Shown here: positions 48,999 through 58,009 of the stretch, in pieces | How positions within the stretch are numbered: the first letter of the stretch is position 1 | How the letters are laid out: every line of letters begins with the position of its first letter | Assembly (NCBI RefSeq): GCF_001905345.1 | Contig: NZ_LFBV01000005.1 | Coordinates: 434,001 to 498,000, forward strand | Reading direction: 5' to 3' | DNA length: 64,000 nt | DNA from: Streptomyces uncialis | GTDB taxonomy: Bacteria; Actinomycetota; Actinomycetes; Streptomycetales; Streptomycetaceae | Position numbers and translations under genes: made by a program | The notes under the pieces: generated by a model | The model's input: the letters and a program-made list of their open reading frames with translations, nothing else | Told to the model about the DNA's origin: nothing | Databases searched by the model: none

Positions 48999-49436
48999 AT
49001 GGACTGGACGCTGGAAGTGATCACCGTGCCCGTCACGGACGTGGACCGGTCGCTGGCCTTCTACCGGGACAAGGTCGGTTTCCATGTCGATCTGGACATG
49101 GAGGTGATGCCGGGCGCACGGGTCGTGCAGCTGACCCCGCCCGGCTCGGGGTGCTCCATCGCCCTGACGGACGGGGTGCCGTCCCCCACCGGGCAGGCGC
49201 GGCCCGGTGGGTACCACGGGCTCCAGCTCGTCGTCACGGACATCGAGGCGGCGCGCGCGGAGCTGACCGGGCGGGGCCTGGAGGTCACCGGGCCCGAGCG
49301 GTACGGCGACAGCGACGGCGCGACGTTCCTGTACTTCACCGATCCCGACGGGAACGGCTGGGCCGTCCAGGAGTACCGGGCCCGGATCGCCGAGCCGCTG
49401 CACGAACTGCTCGCCCGGCAGCGCGACACGGCCTGA
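48999..49436 (+). CDS. VOC/glyoxalase-fold protein
   Basis: A 145-residue vicinal-oxygen-chelate protein: VITVPVTDVDRSLAFYRDKV, GFHVDLD, then GYHGLQLVVTDIEAARAEL and FYFTDPDGNGWAVQEY-like end (LYFTDPDGNGWAVQEY). The paired beta-alpha-beta-beta-beta modules bind a metal. Enzymatic role unknown. ATG 48999. Confidence 0.88.
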   Translation: MDWTLEVITVPVTDVDRSLAFYRDKVGFHVDLDMEVMPGARVVQLTPPGSGCSIALTDGVPSPTGQARPGGYHGLQLVVTDIEAARAELTGRGLEVTGPERYGDSDGATFLYFTDPDGNGWAVQEYRARIAEPLHELLARQRDTA

Positions 49437-49463
49437 CGGGACCGCGCCGGGCCGCCGTGCGGT

Positions 49464-50099
49464 TCAGCCGCCGGCGCGGGCGCGCAGCAGTTCGTCCATC
49501 CGGGCGATCTCGGACCGCTGGCCGTCGACCATGCCCCGCGCGAGCCGCTTCCCGACGGGGACCGCGCAGGAGCGGACACAGCCCTCGGCCATATGGACCC
49601 CGCCGCGGTGATGGTCGGTCATGAGCCGCAGGAACAGCGCTTCGGCGGTCCTCCCGCGGGCCGCGCGCAGTTCGTCGAGCTGGGCGCGGGTGGCCATGCC
49701 GGGCATCAGCGCCCCGTCCCGTACGTCGCGCGGGTCGGGGGTCATGCCCATCCACGCCATGGGTTCCCGGGCGGACACCGTCGGCAGCTCCCACAGGTCC
49801 AGCCAGCCCAGCAGCATGCCCCGCTGGGTGGACTGGGTCTGGGCGATGTCGTAGGCGAGGACGCGGATGTCCTCGTCGTCGGTGCGGTCGCGGACGAGGT
49901 ACGCCATCTCGACGGCCTGCTGGTGGTGGACGGCCATGTCCCGGGCGAAGCCCGCGTCGGCGGACCCGTCGGCCGGGGCGGTGGCGGCGGGCGCGGGCGC
50001 CGGGGCGGGGCCCGAGGAGGCGGCGGTGGCCACGGTGAGCGCGGCCAGTACGGCAGCCGCGGCGAGGGCGGCCGACACGAACGGCCCCGGGCGCCTCAC
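49464..50099 (-). CDS. DUF305 family secreted protein
   Basis: A 211-residue protein with an N-terminal signal/anchor (FVSAALAAAAVLAALTVATA), an Ala/Pro-rich linker and the DUF305 ferritin-like domain marked by two HH motifs (MAVHHQQAVEMA; MTDHHRGGVHMAEG). DUF305 proteins are implicated in metal, often copper, handling. The GTG at 50097-50099 overlaps the stop of the upstream DUF3105 gene, so the two are co-translated. Confidence 0.88.
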   Translation of the reverse strand: MRRPGPFVSAALAAAAVLAALTVATAASSGPAPAPAPAATAPADGSADAGFARDMAVHHQQAVEMAYLVRDRTDDEDIRVLAYDIAQTQSTQRGMLLGWLDLWELPTVSAREPMAWMGMTPDPRDVRDGALMPGMATRAQLDELRAARGRTAEALFLRLMTDHHRGGVHMAEGCVRSCAVPVGKRLARGMVDGQRSEIARMDELLRARAGG

Positions 50100-50866
50100 C
50101 GGGTGAGCCCGCCCGAGCAGGTGGCGCCCTTCTCGGGGGTCTGCGGGCCCTGGACGTACGCGGCGAGGAACCGGTCGACGGCCGGGTCCTTGCCGCTGTC
50201 GACGCTGAGCTGCTTGCCCCAGGCGGTGAGCGTCAGCGGGTCCCGCTGGCCGTCGTACGGGCTCATCAGGGTGTAGGGGGTCCTGCCGACCTTGTTGGCG
50301 AGCGCGGCGATGTCGGCCTTGCGGGCCTTCTTGGAGTACGTCACCCAGACGGCGCCGTGCTCCAGGGAGTGCACCGCGTTCTCGTCGCGCACGGGGCGCT
50401 CGTAGACGATGCCGTCGCAGGTCATCCAGCGGTCGTGGTGGTTGCCGCCGACGGGCGGGGTCATCGGGTAGGACACCTTGCCGCTCACATGGTCGCGGCC
50501 GAGCTTCGACGCGTCCCAGGAGCGGACACCCGCGGGCGGCCGGGGCTTCGCCGCCTCCCCCGGTGCGGCCTCTCCGGGGTGCGCCTCGCCCGGGTGCGCG
50601 GGGTGCGGTGCCTCCCCGGGGTTCTTCCCGTCCCCGGAGTCCTCCCGGGCGGCGCCGTCGCGGGCCGCCGGGGCCCGGTCGCCACCGCCGCCGCTGTCCG
50701 TGGCGTTCGCGAGCAGCGCGCCGCCCACGCCGAGGGTCAGGACCAGGGCCGCGGCGCCCGCGGCCAGCAGGGCCCGGGTGCGGCGCCGCCGGGCGTGCTC
50801 GGCGCGGCGCAGTTGCTCCATGTGGGCCCGGGGGTCGACGGGGCGAGGAGGAGTGGGGGAACCCAT
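50096..50866 (-). CDS. DUF3105 membrane-anchored protein
   Basis: A 256-residue protein: basic N-terminus (RRAEHARRRRTR), one membrane helix (ALLAAGAAALVLTLGVGGAL), a Gly/Glu/Pro/His repeat linker (HPGEAHPGEAAPGEA) and the DUF3105 domain (PPVGGNHHDRWMTCDGIVYE, AVHSLEHGAVWVTY). Regularly found with DUF305 in actinobacteria, suggesting a joint extracytoplasmic metal-related role. ATG 50864-50866. Confidence 0.88.
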   Translation of the reverse strand: MGSPTPPRPVDPRAHMEQLRRAEHARRRRTRALLAAGAAALVLTLGVGGALLANATDSGGGGDRAPAARDGAAREDSGDGKNPGEAPHPAHPGEAHPGEAAPGEAAKPRPPAGVRSWDASKLGRDHVSGKVSYPMTPPVGGNHHDRWMTCDGIVYERPVRDENAVHSLEHGAVWVTYSKKARKADIAALANKVGRTPYTLMSPYDGQRDPLTLTAWGKQLSVDSGKDPAVDRFLAAYVQGPQTPEKGATCSGGLTR

Positions 50867-51192
50867 GAGGTGTCCTTAGGGGCCTGCGGGGACGTACGGG
50901 CCCGCTGATCGTAGTGCGGACGGGGTCCGCCGTCGGCGTATCGGCCGGACATCACCCGCGCGTGGCGGCCACGCGGTGGCCGGTAGGGACCCGCCGGTGG
51001 GCCCGGCCGTTACGGACGTCCGGATCAGCAGGCAGTATGGGCACAGGACCGCGGTACACGGCCCGGCCGCGGAGCGTCCGACGGAGGTCCGCAACGTGCC
51101 GGAAACCGTGTGGTGGGATGCTCGTGCCCCGGACTCGCCCTCGCGGCCCCGGCGCACGCGGCCTGACCGGCAAGGATGGGTGGAAGTCGACA

Positions 51193-52554
51193 ATGGACAA
51201 GCAGCAGGAATTCGTGCTCCGGACCCTGGAGGAGCGCGACATCCGTTTCGTACGCCTGTGGTTCACGGATGTGCTGGGCTTCCTGAAGTCCGTCGCGGTC
51301 GCCCCCGCGGAGCTGGAGCAGGCGTTCGACGAGGGCATCGGTTTCGACGGCTCGGCCATCGAGGGCTTCGCCCGGGTGTACGAGTCGGACATGATCGCCA
51401 AGCCGGACCCGGGGACGTTCCAGGTGCTGCCGTGGCGCGCGGAGGCGCCGGGCACGGCCCGGATGTTCTGCGACATCCTGATGCCGGACGGCTCGCCGTC
51501 GTTCGCCGACCCGCGGTACGTGCTGAAGCGGGCGCTGGCGAAGGCGTCCGACCTCGGGTTCACGTTCTACACGCACCCGGAGATCGAGTTCTTCCTGCTG
51601 AAGGACAAGCCGCTGGACGGCTCGCGGCCGACGCCCGCCGACAACTCCGGCTACTTCGACCACACCCCGCAGAACGTCGGTATGGACTTCCGCCGGCAGG
51701 CCATCACCATGCTGGAGTCGATGGGCATCTCCGTCGAGTTCAGCCATCACGAGGGCGCCCCCGGCCAGCAGGAGATCGATCTGCGGTACGCCGACGCGCT
51801 GTCGACCGCCGACAACATCATGACGTTCCGGCTGGTGATGAAGCAGGTGGCGCTGGAGCAGGGCGTGCAGGCCACATTCATGCCGAAGCCGTTCTCCGAG
51901 CACCCCGGTTCCGGGATGCACACCCATCTGTCGCTGTTCGAGGGCGACCGCAACGCCTTCTACGAGTCGGGCGCCGAGTACCAGCTGTCCAAGGTGGGCC
52001 GCTCCTTCATCGCCGGGCTGCTGCGGCACGCGGCGGAGATCTCCGCCGTCACCAACCAGTGGGTCAACTCGTACAAGCGGATCTGGGGCGGCTCGGAGCG
52101 CACCGCGGGCGCGGGCGGTGAGGCGCCCTCGTACATCTGCTGGGGTCACAACAACCGTTCGGCGCTGATCCGGGTGCCCATGTACAAGCCGGGGAAGACC
52201 GGTTCGGCGCGGGTGGAGGTCCGTTCGCTGGACTCCGGCGCCAACCCGTACCTGGCGTACGCCGTGCTGCTCGGCGCGGGTCTGCGGGGCATCGAGGAGG
52301 GCTACGAACTGCCTCCGGGCGCCGACGACGACGTGTGGGCGCTGTCCGACGCGGAGCGCCGCGCGATGGGCATCGAGCCGCTGCCGCAGAACCTGGGCGA
52401 GGCGATCTGGCTGATGGAGCGCAGCGAACTCGTCGCCGAGACGCTCGGCGAGCATGTGTACGACTTCTTCCTGCGCAACAAGAAGCAGGAGTGGGAGGAG
52501 TACCGCTCCGAGGTGACGGCGTTCGAGCTGCGCAAGAACCTGCCGGTGCTGTAG
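51193..52554 (+). CDS. glnA2: glutamine synthetase-like gamma-glutamylpolyamine synthetase
   Basis: A 453-residue GSI-like enzyme: GIGFDGSAIEGFARVYESDM, FMPKPFSEHPGSGMHTHLSL, ICWGHNNRSALIRVP, RSLDSGANPYLAYAVLL. The position equivalent to the GlnA adenylylation tyrosine is Trp (DDVWALSD), so GlnE control is not expected. Length and position match S. coelicolor GlnA2, shown to glutamylate polyamines rather than make glutamine in vivo. ATG 51193. The 327-bp upstream gap carries no GlnR box that I can see. Confidence 0.9.
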   Translation: MDKQQEFVLRTLEERDIRFVRLWFTDVLGFLKSVAVAPAELEQAFDEGIGFDGSAIEGFARVYESDMIAKPDPGTFQVLPWRAEAPGTARMFCDILMPDGSPSFADPRYVLKRALAKASDLGFTFYTHPEIEFFLLKDKPLDGSRPTPADNSGYFDHTPQNVGMDFRRQAITMLESMGISVEFSHHEGAPGQQEIDLRYADALSTADNIMTFRLVMKQVALEQGVQATFMPKPFSEHPGSGMHTHLSLFEGDRNAFYESGAEYQLSKVGRSFIAGLLRHAAEISAVTNQWVNSYKRIWGGSERTAGAGGEAPSYICWGHNNRSALIRVPMYKPGKTGSARVEVRSLDSGANPYLAYAVLLGAGLRGIEEGYELPPGADDDVWALSDAERRAMGIEPLPQNLGEAIWLMERSELVAETLGEHVYDFFLRNKKQEWEEYRSEVTAFELRKNLPVL

Positions 52555-52619
52555 CCCCGTACGGCACCGGTGCCGGGGCGTCAGCAGCCCCGTGCGGCAC
52601 GGGTGCCGGGTGTCAGCGG
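52555..52619 (+). repeat. 33-bp tandem repeat behind glnA2
   Basis: Two copies of about 33 bp starting CCCCGTRCGGCACSGGTGCC, each holding a CGGCACC-GGTGCCG-type palindrome. They lie between the glnA2 stop and the convergent hydrolase stop and could act as a terminator. Confidence 0.6.
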
Positions 52620-53455
52620 GCGGTGGCGGCGCGGATCGCGTCGGCCACGTCCGCCGGGCGGTCCAGCGTCAGGAAGTGGCCCGCGGGGGCCGCGACCCGG
52701 AAGCGGGCCGCCAGGGCCTTCGCCAGGGCCCGCTGGCGGGTGAGCCACGGGTCCGGTCCGGCGGTGGCGCGGGCGGCGGCGAGGACCGTCACCGGGAGGC
52801 CGGCGGGCAGGGCGTGGGTGCGGCGCAGGGCGGCCAGGTACAGGGCCGCCTCGGGGTAGGTGAGGTGCTCGGCGGCGATCGCGCGGGCGGTCCGGCTCGT
52901 CCGGTACACGGCCCTGACCAGCTCCGGCGGGGCCGGGTCGGGGGCGCCGCCGAGGCGGCCCGCGCGGATCGTCAGCCGCCGCAGCGCGGGCCCGAGCGCG
53001 TACGGGACGCCCGCGCGGCACAGGGCCGTGACACCCGCGCGGACGGCGAGGTCCGGGACCGGTGAGGGCCGCCGGGGCACCGGACGTTCCTCCAGGCTGG
53101 TGTCCAGCAGGACCAGGGCGTTCACCCGCGCGGGGTGGCGGCGGGCGAAGGACTCCGCGTGGAAGCCCGCCAGCGAGTGACCCACGACGGTCGCCGGGCC
53201 GGTGAGGCCCAGCGCGTCCAGGACCCCGCCGAAGCGGTCCGCCTCGGCGGCCGGGTCCGGCGGGCCGGGCGCGGGGGCGCTCAGTCCGAGGCCGGGCCGG
53301 TCGAAGCGGACGACGGTGCGGTGCGGCGCCAGCAGCTCCACCACCGGGTCCCAGTCGAACCAGGCCATCCCGAGCCCCGCGGCGAGCACACACACCGGAC
53401 CGCTGCCGTCGACCACGGTGTGCACGGCGGTGCCCCCGACCGTCACGAAGGCCAC
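52613..53455 (-). CDS. alpha/beta hydrolase
   Basis: A 280-residue alpha/beta hydrolase from GTG 53455: oxyanion region AAGLGMAWFDWDP, nucleophile elbow VVGHSLAGF, and the C-terminal His in AGHFLTLDRP. An esterase or epoxide-hydrolase-like enzyme of unknown substrate. The frame is open to 53605 but the start overlapping the upstream DUF998 stop by 13 nt gives the expected N-terminus (FVTVGGTAVHTVVDG). Confidence 0.85.
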   Translation of the reverse strand: MAFVTVGGTAVHTVVDGSGPVCVLAAGLGMAWFDWDPVVELLAPHRTVVRFDRPGLGLSAPAPGPPDPAAEADRFGGVLDALGLTGPATVVGHSLAGFHAESFARRHPARVNALVLLDTSLEERPVPRRPSPVPDLAVRAGVTALCRAGVPYALGPALRRLTIRAGRLGGAPDPAPPELVRAVYRTSRTARAIAAEHLTYPEAALYLAALRRTHALPAGLPVTVLAAARATAGPDPWLTRQRALAKALAARFRVAAPAGHFLTLDRPADVADAIRAATAR

Positions 53456-54171
53456 CGGGGCCGCCCCTCGTCCGGGCGGCGCGCGAGCGTGCGGGCGAAC
53501 ACGACGAGCCACAGCGCCAGCAGGACGAGCTGGAGCCGCTGGGCCACGCCGAGGCCCCAGCTGCCGAGGCCCTCGCCGAACGCCCACACCGCGCCCAGGG
53601 TCCACCCGGTGGCGGCGAGCTGGGCGGCCACCAGGACCGTGCCCGCGCGGGCCACCGGTCCCCCGATGCCGTAGCGGCGGGCCGCCACCGTCAGGGCGAC
53701 GGCGGTGAGCAGGGCGGCGGCCGTCGCCGTGGCGCTGGTCACCAGATGGGCCGAATGGGTCAGCGGCACCAGCCCGCTGTGCTCGCGCTCCGCGCAGCCC
53801 GCGTCCATGGTGGGTGTGCAGCTCAGGGGCAGCCGGGAGTCCGCGACGGTCGCCGCGGCGAACAGCGCGAGGGCCGACCAGCCGACGAGGGTCCAGGGGC
53901 GGCCCTCCGCCCAGGGCAGCCGCGCCGAGGGGCGCAGCAGGCCCAGCAGCGCCGCGGTGAGCAGCAGCAGCCCGGCGAGCAGGTCCGTGGCGCGGAACAG
54001 CGCGGAAAAGGGCTCGCCCTCGGCGGCGAGCTCGCTGACGTACGCCGTGGCGCGCGGCAGCCCGGTGGGCAGGACGGCCTCCAGCAGCCAGGCGCTGTAG
54101 GCGAGGGTTCCGGCGGCGGTCAGCAGGGCGGTCGTACGGGGGCCGGTGCGGGACGCTGCGCGGATCGGCAT
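53443..54171 (-). CDS. DUF998 family membrane protein
   Basis: A 242-residue protein with about six hydrophobic segments (TTALLTAAGTLAYSAWLLEA; LLAGLLLLTAALLGLL; WTLVGWSALALFAAATVADS; VLVAAQLAATGWTLGAVWAF; LVLLALWLVVFARTLA) and the DUF998 loop LPLSCTPTMDAGCAEREHSG. Function unknown. ATG 54169-54171 with AGGATGA upstream; overlaps the following hydrolase gene. Confidence 0.85.
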   Translation of the reverse strand: MPIRAASRTGPRTTALLTAAGTLAYSAWLLEAVLPTGLPRATAYVSELAAEGEPFSALFRATDLLAGLLLLTAALLGLLRPSARLPWAEGRPWTLVGWSALALFAAATVADSRLPLSCTPTMDAGCAEREHSGLVPLTHSAHLVTSATATAAALLTAVALTVAARRYGIGGPVARAGTVLVAAQLAATGWTLGAVWAFGEGLGSWGLGVAQRLQLVLLALWLVVFARTLARRPDEGRPRWPS

Positions 54172-54248
54172 GGATTCATCCTGGGGTACCGGGGGTCCGC
54201 CCGCGCGGTCGGCGGCGCCCCCCGCGTGGCCTGCGCGGGGCCCGGCCG

Positions 54249-54345
54249 GACGGGGGTGGGGCAGGTGCCGGGGCGAGGGTGGGGAGGGCCGCCGGACGGG
54301 GGGTGGGGACGGGTGCCGGACGGGGGAAGGGGACGCTCCGGGCAT
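54249..54345. repeat. G-rich imperfect repeats between DUF998 and nadE
   Basis: Three copies of a GCCGGACGGGG unit within a stretch of G-runs (GGGGTGGGG, GGGTGGGGAGGG). The plus strand has quadruplex potential. It lies upstream of nadE; a regulatory role is unproven. Confidence 0.5.
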
Positions 54346-54376
54346 CCGGCCAGCACATCGCGTCGGAGTGACGATT

Positions 54377-54382
54377 ACACTG
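54377..54382 (+). promoter_or_regulatory. -10-like element immediately upstream of nadE
   Basis: TACACT ends 5 nt before the GTG start at 54388, which would place the transcript start at the start codon (leaderless). No ribosome site precedes the GTG. Confidence 0.4.
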
Positions 54383-54387
54383 GGCCC

Positions 54388-56154
54388 GTGCCTCAACTTC
54401 GTCTCGCCCTGAACCAGATCGACTCCACCGTCGGTGCCCTCGCCGAGAACGCGGAGGCGATCCTCCGCTGGACCCGGCACTCGGCCGAGCAGGGAGCGCA
54501 TGTCATCGCGTTCCCGGAGATGGCCCTGACGGGGTATCCCGTCGAGGACCTGGCCCTGCGCTCGTCCTTCGTGGACGCCTCCCGTACCGCGCTGCGGGAC
54601 CTCGCGCGGCGGCTCGCCGGGGAAGGCTTCGGCGCCATCCCGGTGATCGTCGGCTATCTGGACCGTTCCGAGACGGCGCAGCCGAGGTACGGCCAGCCCG
54701 CGGGCGCCCCGCGCAACGCCGCCGCCGTGCTGCACGGCGGTGAGGTGGCGCTGGTGTTCGCCAAGCACCATCTGCCGAACTACGGGGTCTTCGACGAGTT
54801 CCGGTACTTCGTGCCGGGCGACACCCTGCCGGTGGTCCGGGTCCACGGCGTGGACGTGGCGCTGGCGATCTGCGAGGACCTGTGGCAGGACGGCGGCCGG
54901 GTGCCCGCGACCCGGTCCGCCGGGGCGGGGCTGCTGCTGTCGATCAACGCGTCGCCGTACGAGCGCGACAAGGACGACACCCGGCTCGAACTGGTCCGCA
55001 AGCGCGCCCAGGAAGCCGGGTGCACCACCGCGTACCTGGCGATGATCGGCGGCCAGGACGAGCTGGTCTTCGACGGTGACTCGATCGTCGTGGACAAGGA
55101 CGGCGAGGTCATCGCGCGCGCCCCGCAGTTCGCGGAGGGCTGTGTCGTCCTCGACCTGGAGCTGCCCGCGGCGGCCGCGGACCCCGTCACCGGTGTGGTG
55201 GACGACGGACTGCGGATCGACCGGCTGATCCTGTCCGAGGAGCCGCTGCCCGCGTATCCGGCGGAGCTGACCGGCGGCTACGCGGACCGCCTCGACGACG
55301 ACGAGGAGATCTACTCGGCGCTCGTGGTGGGCCTGCGGGCGTATGTCGCGAAGAACGGCTTCCGTTCCGTGCTCATCGGCCTCTCGGGCGGTATCGACTC
55401 GGCGCTGGTCGCGGCGATCGCGTGCGACGCGCTCGGCGCGCAGAACGTGTACGGGGTGTCGATGCCGTCGAAGTACTCCTCCGAGCACTCCAGGGGCGAC
55501 GCGGCGGAACTGGCCCGGCGCACCGGCCTCAACTTCCGTACGGTGCCGATCGGGCCGATGTTCGACACGTACATGGCGTCGCTGGAGCTGACCGGGCTCG
55601 CCGAGGAGAACCTCCAGTCCCGGCTGCGCGGCACCCTGCTGATGTCGGTGTCCAACCAGGAGGGCCACATCGTGCTGGCGCCGGGCAACAAGTCCGAGCT
55701 GGCCGTGGGGTACTCGACGCTGTACGGCGACTCGGTGGGCGCGTACGGACCCATCAAGGACGTGTACAAGACGACGGTGTTCCGGCTCGCCGAGTGGCGC
55801 AACCGGGCCGCCGCGCAGCGCGGTCAGACCCCGCCGATCCCCGAGAACTCGATCACCAAGCCGCCGAGCGCGGAACTGCGCCCGGACCAGGTCGACACGG
55901 ACTCCCTGCCGGACTACCCGGTGCTGGACGCCGTGCTGGAGCGGTACGTGGACCGGGACCAGGGCGCCGACAGCATCGTGGCGGCCGGTTTCGACGCGGA
56001 GCTGGTGACCCGCATCCTGCGGATGACCGACACCGCCGAGTACAAGCGGCGGCAGTACCCGCCGGGCACCAAGATCTCGGCGAAGGGCTTCGGCAAGGAC
56101 CGCCGGCTGCCGATCACCAACCGCTGGCGCGAGACGGGCGAGGCACCCGAGTAG
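54388..56154 (+). CDS. nadE: glutamine-dependent NAD+ synthetase
   Basis: A 588-residue two-domain enzyme. The N-terminal nitrilase-type glutaminase has FPEMALTGYP (Glu), KHHLPNYGVFDEFRYF (Lys) and ICEDLWQDG (Cys); the C-terminal synthetase has the PP-loop GLSGGIDSALVAA (about residue 331) and APGNKSELAVGYSTLYGD. It converts deamido-NAD+ to NAD+ using ammonia from glutamine. GTG 54388; leaderless start suggested by a TACACT hexamer next to it. Convergent with the EEP phosphatase gene (41 bp between stops). Confidence 0.96.
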   Translation: MPQLRLALNQIDSTVGALAENAEAILRWTRHSAEQGAHVIAFPEMALTGYPVEDLALRSSFVDASRTALRDLARRLAGEGFGAIPVIVGYLDRSETAQPRYGQPAGAPRNAAAVLHGGEVALVFAKHHLPNYGVFDEFRYFVPGDTLPVVRVHGVDVALAICEDLWQDGGRVPATRSAGAGLLLSINASPYERDKDDTRLELVRKRAQEAGCTTAYLAMIGGQDELVFDGDSIVVDKDGEVIARAPQFAEGCVVLDLELPAAAADPVTGVVDDGLRIDRLILSEEPLPAYPAELTGGYADRLDDDEEIYSALVVGLRAYVAKNGFRSVLIGLSGGIDSALVAAIACDALGAQNVYGVSMPSKYSSEHSRGDAAELARRTGLNFRTVPIGPMFDTYMASLELTGLAEENLQSRLRGTLLMSVSNQEGHIVLAPGNKSELAVGYSTLYGDSVGAYGPIKDVYKTTVFRLAEWRNRAAAQRGQTPPIPENSITKPPSAELRPDQVDTDSLPDYPVLDAVLERYVDRDQGADSIVAAGFDAELVTRILRMTDTAEYKRRQYPPGTKISAKGFGKDRRLPITNRWRETGEAPE

Positions 56155-56195
56155 GCCCCCCGCCCTCCCGGACCGAAGCCCTTACGGACGGCGCG

Positions 56196-57227
56196 TTACA
56201 GACCGACGCGGGCGGCCACCGGCAGGTGGTCGCTCGCGGTGCGCGGCAGCGTCCAGGACGTCACCGGCTCGACGTCCTTCACCAGGATCTGGTCGATACG
56301 CGCCATCGGGAACGCGGCGGGCCAGCTGAAGCCGAACCCGCTGCCCGACGCGCCCTGGGTGGAACGCATCTGCGCGGTGATCGCCTTCAGGGCACGGTCG
56401 TTCATGGTGCCGTTGAGGTCCCCGAGCAGGATCACCCGCTCCACCCGCTCCACGGCGATGGCCGCCCCGAGCGCGTCGGCGCTCTGGTCACGACGGCTCG
56501 CCGTGAAACCGGCGTTCACCTTCACCCGTACCGACGGGAGATGCGCGGCGTACACGGCGACGGGCCCTTCGGGGGTGGCCACCGTGGTCCGCATCGCGCG
56601 GGTCCAGCCGAGCTTGATGTCCACGGGCGCGGTCGCGCTCAGCGGGTACTTGCTCCACACCCCCACCGTGCCCTCGACCTCGTGGTAGCGGAAGGTCTTC
56701 GCGAGGGCCCGCTCGTACACGGGGACGGCCTGCGCGGTGAGTTCCTCCAGCGCGACGACGTCCGCGCCCGAGGCGGCCACCTCGCGCGCGGTGCCCTCCG
56801 GGTCGGGGTTGCCCGCGTTGACGTTGTGCGTGACGACGGTGAGGTCACCGCCGGTACCGGTCTTGTCGGTGACCAGCCCGCCGAACAGGTTCAGCCACAC
56901 GATGGCCGGAACAAGTACCGCGATCATCGCGATCGCCGACTTGCGCAGCAGCCCGCACAGCATCAACAGCGGCAGCAGGGCGCCCACCCAGGGCAGGAAC
57001 GTCTCGTTCAGGCTGCCCAGGTTGCCCAGCGAGTTGGGGATCTGCGCGTGCAGCACCATCACCAGCGCGAGCAGAAGGGCGAACGCCGTGAGGACCAGTC
57101 CGCGCCGCCAGATCCCGGGGTCGCCGCGCCATCCGGAGAACAGCCGGCGCAGTCGGGACACAGGACGGCCGGTTCTCGCATCGCCTTCGCGGCTGTCCGT
57201 GTCCGTCGCGTATGCCTGCTGCGCCAT
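56196..57227 (-). CDS. endonuclease/exonuclease/phosphatase family membrane protein
   Basis: A 343-residue protein: three N-terminal membrane helices (GLVLTAFALLLALVMVLHAQ; PWVGALLPLLMLCGLL; AIAMIAVLVPAIVWLNLFGG) and an extracytoplasmic EEP domain (VVTHNVNAGNPDPEGTA, VVALEELTAQ, HLPSVRVK, LLGDLNGTMND, TASDHLPVAARV). The metal and catalytic residues of the DNase I-like fold are present. May act on phosphodiesters or lipid head groups outside the membrane. ATG 57225-57227. Confidence 0.88.
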   Translation of the reverse strand: MAQQAYATDTDSREGDARTGRPVSRLRRLFSGWRGDPGIWRRGLVLTAFALLLALVMVLHAQIPNSLGNLGSLNETFLPWVGALLPLLMLCGLLRKSAIAMIAVLVPAIVWLNLFGGLVTDKTGTGGDLTVVTHNVNAGNPDPEGTAREVAASGADVVALEELTAQAVPVYERALAKTFRYHEVEGTVGVWSKYPLSATAPVDIKLGWTRAMRTTVATPEGPVAVYAAHLPSVRVKVNAGFTASRRDQSADALGAAIAVERVERVILLGDLNGTMNDRALKAITAQMRSTQGASGSGFGFSWPAAFPMARIDQILVKDVEPVTSWTLPRTASDHLPVAARVGL

Positions 57228-57421
57228 TCCGTCGCCTCACTGCCTGCCGTGCACTTCGTTACCGCCACCATTGACCCTAGGCGATGAACGCTGCTGTTCC
57301 CGCCGCTCCCTGACGGCTGTACGGGCACCATGACGAAGAAGCACCCGGCGGGAGTTCCGGCACGGGGGTGGCATGCGCTCACTGTGACAAAACGCGCACA
57401 TACGTACCGGGCGCGGCGAGA

Positions 57422-57997
57422 CTACTGCGCCGGACGCAGACCCGCCAGTACCACGTCCACGATCTGAGCGGCGAGTTCCTCCGGCAGATCCCCCTCCGGC
57501 CGGACGACGGTACGGACGAGCATCGGGCCGACGAACAGGTCGTGCATCAGGTCCAGGTCCAGATCGGTACGGATCTCACCGGTCCGCTGGCCCCGCCGCA
57601 GCACCTCGACGGACATCCGGCGGCGGGGTTCGATCACCAGGGCGTGGTACGTGCTCCACAGCCGCGGATGGCTCTTCATCTGGGCGTGGACGTTGCACAG
57701 CAGGGTGGACGAGCGGTTCGCGACACCGCGCAGCCGCAGGCTCTCCAGCAGGGTGATCAGGTCCTCGCGGACGGACCCGCCGGTGAGGGGCGGGTCCGGG
57801 GGCTCGGCGCGGCGCAGAACCTCGACGAAGAGTTCCTCCCTGCCGGGCCAGCGGCGGTAGATCGTGGCCTTGCCCACGCGGGCGGTGCGGGCGACACGTT
57901 CGATGCTGATGTCCGCGAGCGGTACGCCTTCCTCCAGCAGTCCGACCACGCCGTCCAGGATGGCCCGCTCGACCCCCTCGCTGCGCGGCCGTCCCAC
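57422..57997 (-). CDS. TetR family transcriptional regulator
   Basis: A 191-residue TetR protein: HTH ISIERVARTARVGKATIYRR, WPGREELF (about residues 29-56) and a helical C-terminal domain. GTG 57995-57997. It lies downstream of the MFS gene on the same strand, separated by repeat block C, and probably controls it through the palindrome at 60437-60457. Confidence 0.9.
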   Translation of the reverse strand: MGRPRSEGVERAILDGVVGLLEEGVPLADISIERVARTARVGKATIYRRWPGREELFVEVLRRAEPPDPPLTGGSVREDLITLLESLRLRGVANRSSTLLCNVHAQMKSHPRLWSTYHALVIEPRRRMSVEVLRRGQRTGEIRTDLDLDLMHDLFVGPMLVRTVVRPEGDLPEELAAQIVDVVLAGLRPAQ

Positions 57998-58009
57998 CTT
58001 CGCCTCACC

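Noticed and set aside
50867..51192. A GlnR box in front of glnA2
   Set aside because: No pair of GTNAC/GAAAC half-sites with 11-nt phasing is present in the gap.
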